64,000 nt of DNA from Rhynchonema sp. JSB1_4 (lineage: Eukaryota > Nematoda > Chromadorea > Monhysterida > Xyalidae): positions 1 to 64,000 of the forward strand of contig JASAMV010005928.1 in NCBI GenBank assembly GCA_030248065.1, written 5' to 3'. This document shows, in pieces, positions 1 to 12,800 of this stretch. Under the pieces are notes generated by a model that saw only the letters and a program-made list of their open reading frames with translations, did no database searches and had not been told where the DNA came from. Position numbers and translations under genes: made by a program. Within the stretch, counting starts at the first letter, position 1. Each line of letters starts with the position of its first letter.

Positions 1-33
1 ATGTGGAGTGAAGAAACACCACTACATTTTGTA

Positions 34-307
34 TAGGCAATCCGCCAGCTCATGGCACTCACACGCACACGCTGCATTCTGCCGTCAATGAATGCATCTA
101 TCTTCTGCAGTTATCCGTTGAAACATCTCCAAATTCTGCAACAGTGCAGAAAAGTGTTATGGCAAGCAGCAAATGTGAACCGGATAAATTAAAAAGCGGT
201 CATCAAAGTATGACATTCGCTCAAAGTGTACATTTTGTTTATAAAATGGCGTGTGCTGCTGCATGCGCTGTGTGTATAAAAAGTGCCATGAGCCGATGGA
301 TTGCCCA
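34..307 (-). mobile_element. MITE family A, copy 1 (TA target)
   Basis: A 274-bp element has imperfect inverted ends. The left end reads TAGGCAATCCGCCAGCTCATGG and the right end is its near complement. A TA lies on each side (32-33 and 308-309). Its interior is the reverse complement of the interior at 24807-25088, which defines the family. The ends suit a Tc1/mariner-type TA insertion. No transposase is encoded. Confidence 0.75.
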
Positions 308-309
308 TA

Positions 310-1271
310 CGAAAACAAACACATGCCTACCTGCCTGACCAGTTTGAACGACAGAGATAATTATCAGCACAATTTATCAACAGACATGAGCGCAACCCAC
401 ACTGTTGACTCTGTGTCCTGTGAGCATGATAACAAGGCAGCCCCCTTTTTTACTTGACCAGGCCTGAACAACCAGCATGCCAAATGGATGGGTTGAATAA
501 CACAGGACAGTTTTTGGTGCCCACAACTTCAGAAGTGTTCGACAAACCCCGCCGCCGCATATTTCTGCTCATATGCGACGTGACGAACAAATATGCATAT
601 CTCAACTAAAATATTATTTACCGGACATGCGAAACCGGAATGGATTGGCGAATATTGAAATCACTCATTAACGACCTCGTTTTTATCCTCCGTCTTCAGA
701 ATCAGACGAATAAAATTTACAGACAAAACCACATGCACAGCACTGACGACAATGAAACGAGAATGAAAAGAACAACAGAAAAAACAACGGTAAAAATAGT
801 CACAGTAAGAGAAAAATAAATATAGAATTGTTGAAAATAAAACATGTAGAGCATTACGCTTTCCCGCAATTGAGTACAATTGTGTGCAAAGAAAATATGG
901 TCATAAACTAGTAAATACACTAAGAAAACTACGAAGATAAAAGAAAACAGTAGAGACCCATAAACGAGAACCACGAATATGTGGTTATGCAAGCACGCTT
1001 GGAAAGTGTTATCTCTCACAGAAAGGACAACAAGATCTCGAAACACTACAAACAATCAGTACGTGTGGACTCTCATAAAAACCGATAAAAACTCGCCAAC
1101 AAGAAAAATATCCCGAATAAACCGAGCGCAACATGTATGTTACGAATTCAAGAACGTGTAAAGCATTTAACCACATCGATAATATAATGCCGACATGTCT
1201 TATTATCTTCAAGACCAATACTAATTGGGTACATTTTGTAATCCGCGATCATTATCAATGGAGCAATAATC
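310..1271. other. Intergenic, no gene seen
   Basis: This AT-rich stretch lies between MITE copy 1 and the 3' end of ST7, and would contain the ST7 3' UTR. Open frames here are short, low in complexity and lack splice support. No clear minus-strand poly(A) signal was identified. Confidence 0.5.
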
Positions 1272-4200
1272 TCAAATTTTGCTGCTCGAAGCCAAAAGAT
1301 CGTACAAATTGGCGGGTACCAGAAAGGTCATCTTTTCCAGTAGCACGTGTAGCGATTCTGATGCCCAGGTCAACGACTGAAAGTGTATTGGGAAAAATAT
1401 GAGTATGTGATGATAAGGTTCAGCAGCTCCGAGCCTGACACGGTCGAACATCTGTTTCGTTGCAAAAGCCGACCCGTATCCACGAGCCCAATCGATCTGT
1501 GGCGTAACCCGATCAAATGCGCAGAATATCTGTCGGACATCTTCAGTCAACAATGAGACCACGACAACCGAACGATGGCAAACAACCAACCATAAGGTTC
1601 AGCATTAAACTTAGTGATCAACCTAAACCAAGTAGATTCTGTTCGAGTCACGTGACCCCCACGCGGCTCAGAGCACAACCTAAAACCTAGCCCCAACTTC
1701 AATGAAAAGAAAGAGAAAATCAACACCCGCACGTCCATTACGTACCGCCTGCATCAGCATAGTGGCCGATTTCGGGTACTGATGCGTCAACACGGCCAGT
1801 ATGGCTGTGCCCGAACAAAGACCAGCGGTGAACAGGGTCAGAAACGGCAAGTCCTTTTTGGGGTACACGCTCACTTCGTGCCACGCTGAAATACTTGACA
1901 CATTTCAATGGTCCGTTAGGCGTTGCAAACATTGTCAGTGTGACGGGAAACGCGCTGTTTTTAGCACGATAACAAAACACATCAAAAATGTTCCGAAAAC
2001 AAGACAAAACGCTTGTAAACCAAAGTCATTATCATTACGCGACTTCATTCTCATGAACAAACTAGAAAAACAAACTCATCAACTCACTTGGCAGCAATTC
2101 CCGATCGGCAGCCTCTGTACAGGATGGGTACGGGTAGAACAAATGGCCCTTCTCCAATGGATATGGAATCATTCGGAATGCTGCAAGCAAAATAATATAG
2201 TGTGTCTTACGTGTGTTTTGACCTCAAAAAATTATTGATAGTAAAAATTATTGATCTCAGACGCATCATACATAACCAGATGGCTTTGACAAACGTATAT
2301 TCAACGCAACACAAACAAAAAACGTAGAACATCCCCAGCTCACGCTGTAGCCCACCCCAGTGTTATTATTGCCTGTGCCACAAAACATGGAATGCTGTCA
2401 GATGGCCGTCGAAAATCCCGAAATGAAAAAAAAACACAAAAATCGAGGGAAAAAACGTAGGTTTTTGCGTTTCGGGCGAGATTTTCATTTTCTGGATTTT
2501 TTACCCCAACCAATGGTGAAGTAGCACAAGTGCATCCATCCGCTGACGTAGTAAAAGTCGTCCAAACAAATGCACTCACTGCCCTCCCACGTGCACTGCA
2601 ACAGATCCAACGCTCCATCAATACGTTTCCAGTGGTTGATGTGCCAGAAGGCATACGCAATCGCCTCGCTGTCGCCGCGTTTCAAAATGTGCTCGGGCGG
2701 CATGATCAGTGGCTTGTGCTCGAGCAAATACTGCAACCGATGCGAGCGGTTGCAATCGCAACAACAATGTTTCATGTGAAATTAAAATACGGGCCTTTAA
2801 AATTTAAGTCTGTGCCCATGTTGCAATATTAAAAACAGCACATTATCATAATCTGCGATCGATGCCTCTTGAGGTAAAACATGCATTGGCGTGCGTGACC
2901 CTCTTTTTGGGAGGCTCGTCACTGTGGAACCCTCTGCACAGTGATCATCTGCTTCTGTGTAGCCATTATTTTTCCACGTGACAAAATCCACACGTTTCAC
3001 GAAACAGCGAAAAAATAAGCCAACATAAAACCGTTTATCTGACCTTCGGTACATGCGGATTGAACTCAACAGCGCGATGTATGGCTTCGACTGCGTTCAT
3101 TTCTGCCGCCGATAAGCCCTTTTTCGACGCTATGTCGGGAGAAAATCTGCAACAAAATGTGCGAACTCATGTTTGTACAATTTTAATTGAGTCTAACAAA
3201 AATAAGCTCTCACATACTTATCAGCGACGGCTCTGGCCTTGAGTAACGCTGCCGTGTAGCAAATCGTAGCTGACTTGGGTAAACTGATGTCTGAAAAATA
3301 TTTTGGCGAAATATTTTTATGAAAAAAAGACAAAGCAAAACAATGAGACCAACAAAAACATTTAAAACAAACACAAATCCAACCATCATATCTAGCAAGT
3401 ACGGCCTGTGCGTCTGCGTACGCCTGCATCTCCAGGAGCGCTTCTATGAGATTCTCATGAATATTCATCACGTTCAACATCGGGAACTCTTTGATGAGCT
3501 GCAATAAACGTTGTGAAGCTGGGCAGAAATCATTTTAGCCTTTTTCATGGCCCATCCTAAGAATAACAGTTCACCAGCGTCTGTTGACCGGCGAATCGGA
3601 ACATTTTTGATGACTTGATTGTCTTCCTTTCCAGCTTTATACAACTCTAATATTATAATCTTGCTCACATTTATAAGAACTAAATGAAACACTGTTACAC
3701 ACTCCTTCCCTTCGAGACTAAGTATTCGCTTTTGGTCATTAGGTTCTAGACAGCGCGAAACTATCCATTCGGTTGTTTTCGCTCTCAAAAAGCATGTGAG
3801 CCAGCAGCAAACAGGCGCCTTGCAATCCCTCCGTTGTTGTTGATTTCAATTCTATTTTTATAATTCGAGAATCGAATGAATTCGAAACCAACACACAACA
3901 ACAACTAACATCGCGCATGATCTTGACGGCCTCTTTGAGTTTGCCCAATCGTCGCGCGCATATGGCCAGCCGACGACGGACATAAACCAGCACGTTCACA
4001 TCACGACCTGAATGACCAAGGCGGATTGTGACTGCAGTGTGAAACATCAGCCAACCAGCCAGTCACCAACGGTGCATCGGGTCAGCAGTCATGTCGTAAT
4101 GCGTCTGCGTCTGCCAGCGTCTGTAATTCGTCTCGGCCGCTTTCAGCGCCCGACGCAGCATTTGATCGGCGTCGGTCACCGTTTTGCACTCCTCCTCCGC

Positions 4201-6534
4201 TAGAAGCACCAGTGCCGGCGCGCATCTGCAACCAATTCAAGCTTTGAAAATCGATGCGCCTCGGACAGGACATGGGGCTGATCTGTCACGTGACATTTTG
4301 TTCCGACAAGCACAACGACGACCAACGGAAGGCCGGTACCGCTAACTTTGATACCGATGAGCTTGACTACACTGAGTATTTATAGCTTAGGTGCAAGAAC
4401 CTTTAGTAAAATACGGTGATTCAAGCAGTCAAAATGTTTCGCGCCCTCGCTATGAAGAACGTTGATAAGCATGACGACAATGATTTTTTCACTACCAAAT
4501 CGACGAACAACAAAACAAAGCACAAACTCTGGATTTTCCTCGAGCGCCCGATATGCCATGTTGATGCGCTCAAACGTGTCACGCTCGCGCCACGCCACTT
4601 GCATTACTGTAAGTATGAATTAATACGTCTACAACCTTGCACGAAATTCAAATGGAATCACAGAACCAAAAAAACAACTATGCATCACAGTACCAAAAAA
4701 TAAACTAACTCTCCATATCCTGTTGATTATTGTCGGTGTCACATGTGAAAAAGTTCTGATGATCTTGTGCGGATAGATTCATGTCATAATAGGTCAAAGG
4801 TTCTTTGTTGGTTAACCGTTGATAACGTTGGTACTCAGCACCACGTAGAAGGGCCGTAGGGTTACGCCACACTTTGCACTCTGCAAATCGAGACAAGTGT
4901 AAGACAAGTGGTACGCTGACTTTGCTCACCTTGTGCGGTTGTTATGAAAAGGATACTTTTCGTTTTGTTCGGTTTTACGATAGTTCGTGTCAAGTATTCC
5001 TTTTTTGGCAACAACTTCTGCTGTTTGCGCTGACCGTAAAACATTTTGAATAATCCCTCGGCACAGGCATTAGGTAACTTTTAACTGCGTGAACTGAAAC
5101 AGGCAACCAGTACACCAGCAGTATGGTATGGTGGAAAAGTCACAAACAAAACATTTTCGAAAACTGTAGTTTGTGACAGACTGGCAAAAAAACAATCACC
5201 AACGCACCTGGCACTGATCTGGCCGATCCAGTCTCTCCATTTTCATTCTCCACGTCCGAGCCGGCCTCGCTGCCTTGCCCGTTGGCACTCGTGTCATTGC
5301 TGTTGCTGAACCAAGAAAAATTGACCTGGACCTGAACTCCTTGACAAGGAAAGTTGTGAAAAAATTACCAACTTTTTGAAATACCACCATTCGAATATCA
5401 ATATTATGCCGGAGACGAGACTGGACGTGCCAGTGAGCGCAACGTAGAACTTCGGCGTCAGGTTGTTCAGGTAGAGCGAGGCTGCACAGCATTTAATGAT
5501 GGTGTATTTGGCGGCGACACGGAATTTGGTGGGAAAACATTGTTGTGGAACAGGCAAACACTCAAGACCCTTGTCATAATAGATTTTGCTATGGTCGAAC
5601 ACTTCGGTTGTCCCGAATTTATTCAGCACTTTTAATGTATACGAATTAGTGGAAATTCGTTTATTATATTAGTGGGCGGATTTTGTATGTCCCGTCTACG
5701 TACTACTCGTGTTAAATCACCGTCGTTAAAAGGAACGAACACCAGGTGGAGTGCCAATTGGATCTGTGTGGCGAAAAACTTCCAAGTGCCCGATGGTTCA
5801 CTGAGCACAAAGCATGTGCGGTGGTTCAGCTTTGGGCTCACGCAAGGATTAAAACAACAGATCGGCCAGATCTGTTGGCTCAATATGTATGGGCGGGAAA
5901 AAACGAAAATGTTCTGCAGAAATCAGATAAGTGCTGAGTAATAGGGTTAGATGTCGGGGGGGGGGGGGGGTACCCGACACCCGACATTTGAGAAAAACCG
6001 ACACCCGACAGTTCCAAAAAAACCGACACCCGACATCTAGTTTTTGAAAAAAAACGACACCCGACAACTGTTTTTGCACCAAAAACAGGCAAATTTTTGC
6101 TCCTTCGCATTATTAGTGCAATTTTTTTGGATCAAGTGACTGAATTCAAGTATTTTCACACGAAATAAGCACCAAAATGTCACATTCTGCGTCTTCGGAA
6201 ACATTTGGTTCGAAGAAAATTTTCTCTCAAAATTCTTTTATCGGCAAAACTGATGTTTTGAACCGTAAGTGTCGGGTCCCAAAGACACCTTGAGGCACCC
6301 GACACCTACACTTTTTTTGGCACCCGACACCCCACATCTCTCTAACCCTACTGAGATAGAAAGCAATTTTTTGTTGCTGAAACCGCATCCGCCCCGAAAC
6401 AAACCGCTTTCCAAGCTCTCGTTAATCTTCAGCGGTCCACGCAGTATGTAGATCAACGCGATGACTAGTAGAAACCAGAGTGCCCACAGATAGGTCCACG
6501 ACCAAGTGACCCAGGATTTGAGCCGGCCAAACAT
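1272..6534 (-). CDS. ST7: ST7 (suppressor of tumorigenicity 7) family membrane protein, 14 exons
   Basis: Exons, in transcript order: 6534-6405, 5481-5369, 5331-5208, 4880-4710, 4606-4528, 4225-4071, 4007-3910, 3498-3384, 3290-3218, 3146-3044, 2730-2580, 2180-2088, 1885-1746, 1376-1272. All phases agree and the protein is about 549 aa, against about 585 in human. Residues 1-43 hold the first membrane segment ([19 protein letters not shown]). Exon 2 holds the family signature [15 protein letters not shown] and a second hydrophobic segment. Later exons carry [60 protein letters not shown] and [15 protein letters not shown]; the last hydrophobic segment is [19 protein letters not shown]. Vertebrate ST7 is a multi-pass protein with TPR-like middle repeats and is reported as a tumour suppressor; its molecular role is unclear. 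Intron 2 is only 37 or 43 nt, with two in-frame acceptors (exon 3 from 5331 or 5325). The acidic linker of exon 3 is not conserved. Intron 1 carries a transposon-like repeat. Confidence 0.95.
5942..6350. mobile_element. hAT-like miniature element in ST7 intron 1
   Basis: Ends are TAGGGTTAGATGTCGGG on the left and a right end closing in TCTAACCCTA. The body is built of repeated ACCCGACACCCGACA units and a G14 run. The flanking octamers CTGAGTAA and CTGAGATA match at 6 of 8 positions, compatible with a decayed 8-bp duplication. No coding capacity. The superfamily call rests only on the TAGGG-type end and the duplication length. Confidence 0.55.
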
Positions 6535-6819
6535 TATGAACGAAAGGATGTAATGCCTGCGTGTGAAATAAACTGGCCATTTTGAATATAATTGCTGACA
6601 TTGTTTTAGAAAAATACAATAATGTGCGTCTCAAAAGCACACGGGCGAACAAATTCAACCCAAACAAACTCAACATCAAAACACGCAATAAAAATAAAGA
6701 TCTATAGAACTTTATCAACAATTAACAACCATTTAGCAGAAGGTAACAGCAATTTTAACAAGAACAAGATGACCGACCACAAAGGCACAGCCGCAAAATA
6801 AAGGAGCACCATAATGTTA

Positions 6820-9800
6820 CTACCGTCTCCGACCCCTGCCCCGCCCCCTCGCACTCGGTGCTGCAGACAATTTCCTCTCAATTTGGCCAGCTGATCTTCG
6901 AATCTTCTTCCGTTCCGTCAAATGCTCGCTCTGCCTCTCCGTCCGCAACTGGCCCTTCGTTTTCTTTTCCAAATGAAAAGTCATTGTCTTGCCCGAGGCG
7001 TCCGTCGTGATTGCATCCTGATCTGCGTCGGGTCTTGATCTAGCTTTGCCTGACTTATCAAGACGACCATCATGTCTCGAACTGGCTGACAATCGTTCAG
7101 CAAGACTCATTCGGGTCGTGTCTCGACTCAGCCCGGGACCAGCGCTGTCATCGTCGATCTGCAGACGTTCGCGCAATTCTTCCAGCTCATCTGCTCCAGA
7201 CAATTCGAACATTTGAATTTCGCGCCCTTGGCGTTTATTAGATGTTGATGGAGCTGCTGAAATAGTTTCCTCCTTTAAACGGCTGATTCAAAACACAAAA
7301 AGAAGAAGTTTACCATCGGAATTTTTCGTTTTCATCTGCTTATGTGCACGCCTCAGTTGTTCCCTGTATTCTTCAGTGTCATCTTCGCTACTGCTACTTG
7401 ACGATCCTCTCGAAAGCTGAAAAACATGGATAATTTAATAACAATAATCATGCACAATGCACATTAAAAAACAAAAACACCGAAATAAAAATTAACCCTA
7501 CACACCTCTGAATCATCCCCATCCTGTTCTGCAGTCAGTTTGTCATGCCGCTTCTTTCTCGATTTCTCAAGCTTGTCCAGCGCCGGATTTAAAATCTTGA
7601 ACTCATCTGATTCGGGGTCAACTTGAAAATCGGGGTTAGCGAACAGCGCCGAAAATCGATCATCTTCCAACAAATTCGTCGCTTGTTTCATCTGAAAACG
7701 GAATGTTCTTCGCGTACAAAATGTTTCACTCCATTCATAAGGGACCTGGAGGTGTCTCGCCAACGGTAATTACAACCACACAGAATGATGAAAAAATCAA
7801 ATCACCAAAACAAAAAAATCAAAGATTCGCCGGATTCCAACCTTATCCTTCCGCTTTCCCTTCAATTTCTTCATATCCATTTGTTTCACATATTCATCAT
7901 CAATCCTCAATCTTTGCGCCAATTCTTTGTTGACCGGCGGTAATTTCTGGTCGTCAGATTTCTTCAGTGTTGCACGAGTCGCTTCACGCTCAGCTGTCAC
8001 CTGCATGATATGAATATTTGAGTTCTATTTCGAAAAACTTTTTGCAAGAAATGCTATATATTTTGATTGATATCAAAATTGGTGATCGATTCTGCCCGAC
8101 GCTCGCATGCTGATGCTCCACAATGGGTATAATAAAGTGTACAAAAACTGGTGCGAGCGGTCTCAAAACGCACCGGAATTCCCAAATTCAGCTGCATATT
8201 TAACTTGAACCCATAAAAATAAACAAAAAAACTAACCTTATCCTTAATCTTCTGCTTCCTGAATTCCTCATACGCAAACGGGTTGGCCATTTGATGTGCC
8301 TTTGCGTGCAGCCTGGCATCCACAAAGTATCCATGCATGTATGCACGCAGCAGATTTGAACCGATCAAATGCGACAGACCCAACTCGGTGAGTTGCTCGC
8401 GTGTCACAAACTTGTAGCCGTCGAACACTGGAAACAGCAACGATTCTTTTCAAAATTTTCGATGACGAAAACTGTGTTGCAAAAGTAGATCTGGTTCTAC
8501 ATTGATGGCTGACTGGGCTATTGATGCGGTTCTACATTGCTGCCACAAAACTGCGCCGTTTCAAAAATGTTTCACCGCTCGGATAACAGAGCGGAGAACA
8601 AAAAGCTCTGTTATTGTAATCAGGTGCCGTTCTACAAGAAAACCAAAAATATCTTACCTAAGAAAATAACTATCTAAAATTTTAGTTGGGTAATTTTGCA
8701 ACATTTTGTAGTCTGCTGACCTGGGGTGACGAAATGAACAACCTTTTGAATGAAAGGTGCACTAAAAATCGGTCCTGAAACCGAAGCTTTATGCAGTGCT
8801 ACACCTCACAAGTCAGTTTTTTCGTTTCAGACCAGGGTTTTTCAAAATGAGTAAATGGCTCATTTGGGAAAATCTACCGGCTCTTTTTGAAATATACTGG
8901 CTCATTTAAAAATCGGGCAAAATAGTGTGCTTTGATGCTAAATGTCTTTGTGTAAAAATGAACAGCAATCGCGCGCAGCGCGAAAATTTTGGCATTGTAT
9001 GCCACGAATTGTTAAAAAAAGGTCAGTTTTTAAGTGTTTTATACCATTCTTTGCCTGGTCCTCTGCGGTTCAGTTTCAATCACACTTTGGTTACTAACAG
9101 AGAACGTATTCTATGGTTTGTGTCTCGAAATAATGATCTACGAAGTATCCCGCGAGGCATTAGACGGACGTTTGTTCGTCGAGTCCGTACGCCAGTTGAA
9201 GTACTGGTACATTTTTTACCAACTACAGTTGTGACTGTCACTGTAATGGGAGATCCTACATTACACCGCTTTGTATGTACATGCTAACACAACAAGACTG
9301 CACGTTCCCTTGATCAAACAACCAGATGACAACAAGTGGGAACAAACGCGCGAAGCGCGAAATTTTTTCGATTTGTTTGTCACCTTCAGAAAGTGCTTCC
9401 TGGAACTGCTTACTGGTTCATTCTAATGGCTCATTACTGGCTCATTGAAATTCTACTGTCTCATTACTGGCTCATTTGACAAAAACTACTGGCTGATTTC
9501 GAATTCTTACTTGCTCAATGAGCCAGTAAAAATGGCAAAAAAACCTGTTTCAGACAGATGTGCGCTTTCTTAACGTATTTTCGCAAACTAAAAGAATCTA
9601 ACCAGTGGGCTTTTCAGTCTCCTCCAATTCTTCAGTGATGTTATCCAGAAACGAGCACCATTTCGGTGCCGGGCCGACGCTTGGCAGGTAATAGGTGAAG
9701 ATTTTAGGCGACTCATTGGTTATGAACAGCAGACCTGAAAATTCAGATTGTTCCCAGCTGAATGCAACCTAAGAAAATGCTCTCGTTGATGAAAAGCTGG

Positions 9801-12800
9801 TAGATCGGGTTTTCCTTTTTCATTCCCAAGTACGTGAAACAAAGTCACGTTTGTCGGGTTTCGAGGTCAACAAATTGTTTGGTTTGAAATATTTTAAAAG
9901 ACACCGCTGGATAATGTTGTTAAGAGCGTGGGGTGGTAAGAATCGCAAACTACGGTTAACAAAACTGAAATTTTGGATATGGTTTTTTTGATGGGAAATC
10001 AATGCCACAACATGGAATGCTCACCAAGTTTGGCGTTTCAAATTTAAGTATACTTTCAGTAATTTCAATTTAAAGGTGCTCGGTTTGCATTTTTTGGGAA
10101 ATTTTAAAAATGAAAAATGCTGAAAAAATAAATGTGAATCCAATTGGATCTCAGCCGATAAACTACATTCGGTGCTGAAATTTGCACACTCATAGCAGTT
10201 TTTGTCCGCTTTCCAGCTGCGCAAAAATAGTTGCATGATATTGGACGTTTTCTCTTCCATTGCATTTTTTTAAAAAATGTCAAAGAAACGAGTGCTTCTC
10301 AGAAACACCCAATTTTAAAAAAGTCCTCACCGACGAATTCTTTCTAATGGGTCTCAAAATTTGCGCCATAAAATTCTGGTATTGGCGTACAAATCTGGTT
10401 TGTGACAAATTTGAATATTGTCGGCAATTTATGTTTGTATGAAGCAAAAAAATTCGTCGTTTTATTTTCTTTCTTGTTGTATCGTGGTACGCAGCTCAAT
10501 TGAATGATGGAATGTGTAAAAATTGATGCATGTGATTGCCAAATATTAGTTCTGATGTGTATGCTGCTGAAACCTACATATGTGTTTCTTAACTGTAAAT
10601 ACCACGAGAGTGCTTTCAATTTATGTGCTTTTCAAGGCAACCGTTTGTTAGGAAAATGCAGCAAATCTGTGAATGGCTATTCGTTTGTTTCAACTCTTGC
10701 CTATTTCTAAATGTTTTTGCATTGCATCAAGTTACGAAATAAAAAGTAATAATGGTAAAACGTTCACCCAAAACCCGCGACGCAAAAAAAAGACACGCTA
10801 CAGGGTTTGAACCTGCGCGACAGACACACGCACGCATGTTCAGTGCTGCGCCTAACCGATTGCGCTATGCGATCCAGCCGCTGGCTTGCCTTAATGTGTT
10901 ACATAAATGTATTTGCGCGTGCGCAAGTGTGTCCTGCCGTTTACATAAAACGTGTTGTGTTGCAGCTATAATGTGTGTGTTGACTGCTTGTATATTGTGT
11001 GTTGTTGTTGCTTGTTGCTCACCTCGTGTGATGCATACGAATTGTCGGCCACTTGAAAAAATCATTATTGCCAATCACGGCCGGTGCCAAATAGCTTGCA
11101 TTTCTGAACTTGTATCCATTTTGATAGCTTGTCATGTGTCATGAACAAGCTGTTTACTTTCAGACTACATTGACAAGCATCTTGTTGCCGTTCGTGACAC
11201 CCACATCGGTCGTTTCTCCAATGTGAATCCGTGCAAGAAAAAGACAAAAAAGTGAGAAAAAAAATCAAAAAAATGTTCTTTATCTAAACTTTTCAGGAGA
11301 TATTCAAATTTGTCACAAACCAGATTTATAAACCAATATCAGAATTTTGTGGCGCACATTTTGAGACCAAATGGAAAGAATTCGTCGGTGAGGACTTTTT
11401 TAAAATTGGTTGTTTTTGATATGCACTAAATTTCAGAGCTGATTTTTGAAAAATTCAACGGAAGAGAAAATGCAGCGAATTTTTTTCCTTTATTTTTACA
11501 TGGTTGAAAAGTAGATAACAAATTGACTATTATGTTTGATTTTCATTAAATAGCACCCGATCTAAAACAAATGACAGCCTCATCAACATAAACTTGGTAC
11601 ATTTTTGGAATTTCAAGAAATCTTCGACCTGCCCACTTAGATGCGCCCATAACTATTTAATGCTTTGGATTTTGGAGCCAAAATTTTGTATGTGTCTTAG
11701 TAAGTGTAGTAGTCAACTTTTTGTGCAATATGAGCGAAATCCATTTTTTTCGATTTGTGAACCCTATTCCATTGACACCTATCTGTTACTATTACCCCGC
11801 GCTCTTAAATCAATGTTCCACAACACAAAAAAAGAAAAACAACGCACCCGAATTTTCCACCAGACACAAATCATTGAGCGGCACATCCGGCTCAATAGCG
11901 GTGTACGGTTTGCCATCGTTCTCGTGCCAGATCTTGAGCATGCGCGCGTCCATTGAGAACACCAACTCGTGTTCGCCTGAATTTTCAAGTTAATTTTTTG
12001 TAATACACATCCATCAGTTTTTTGGTGATGCGAACTGACTCGGTGCATACAGATGAAAACAATACTTTATTGAAATGTGGGTGTGCGAGCATTTAATGGA
12101 ACTAAACCCAATACGAGCCACCCACCCGTGCTGCTAAACTCGAGTCGTTTGATCGGTAGCGAGTTGTGTTGATCCTTGATCAGCAGGGGACGAGACGAGC
12201 GAATGTCATACAACAATGTCTGCAATCGTCGTTTAAAGTTCATCTGATTCATTAAGTTACCTGCAAAACTGTTCGTATGTCTCACTACCCTAGGTGTAAT
12301 TTGAACCCAGAATACCGTTTTCTGTGCAAAATGAGGAAATTCCGGGTGTAAACTGCACTTCACCTCTTAGTTTTCAGGTGCAAATCCAAAATTCTAGGTA
12401 TCTGAAAAGTGTCTAAAAAACTATGCTCACTACAGTACCTGCCCAGTACTCGACCCAACGCCTAACGTCAGCGCATTCTTGTACTTCAGCGCCGATACGC
12501 TGGGCAGTTGACGGGTTCTGAAAAATAAGGAAACGACGTAAAAATCCCCAAATTATTTGAACATAACCGCGCTGAATAACAAGACGTCAGGATACAGAAA
12601 CGAACTCAGCAGCACAATGCAATGCGCAGTCAAGCACAGCCGCACGTTGTTGCGAACGTGGATCCCACGCTTCGACGTGGCCCTGCAGAATTAACCTGAG
12701 CTGAATGACTTTTGAAAACGTTTTCCTTCAAGTGGTGTCGGAGTTGGATTGGTGGAATGCACGGAATCTACCAATTTACAACCTAAATGCAACATTTCCA

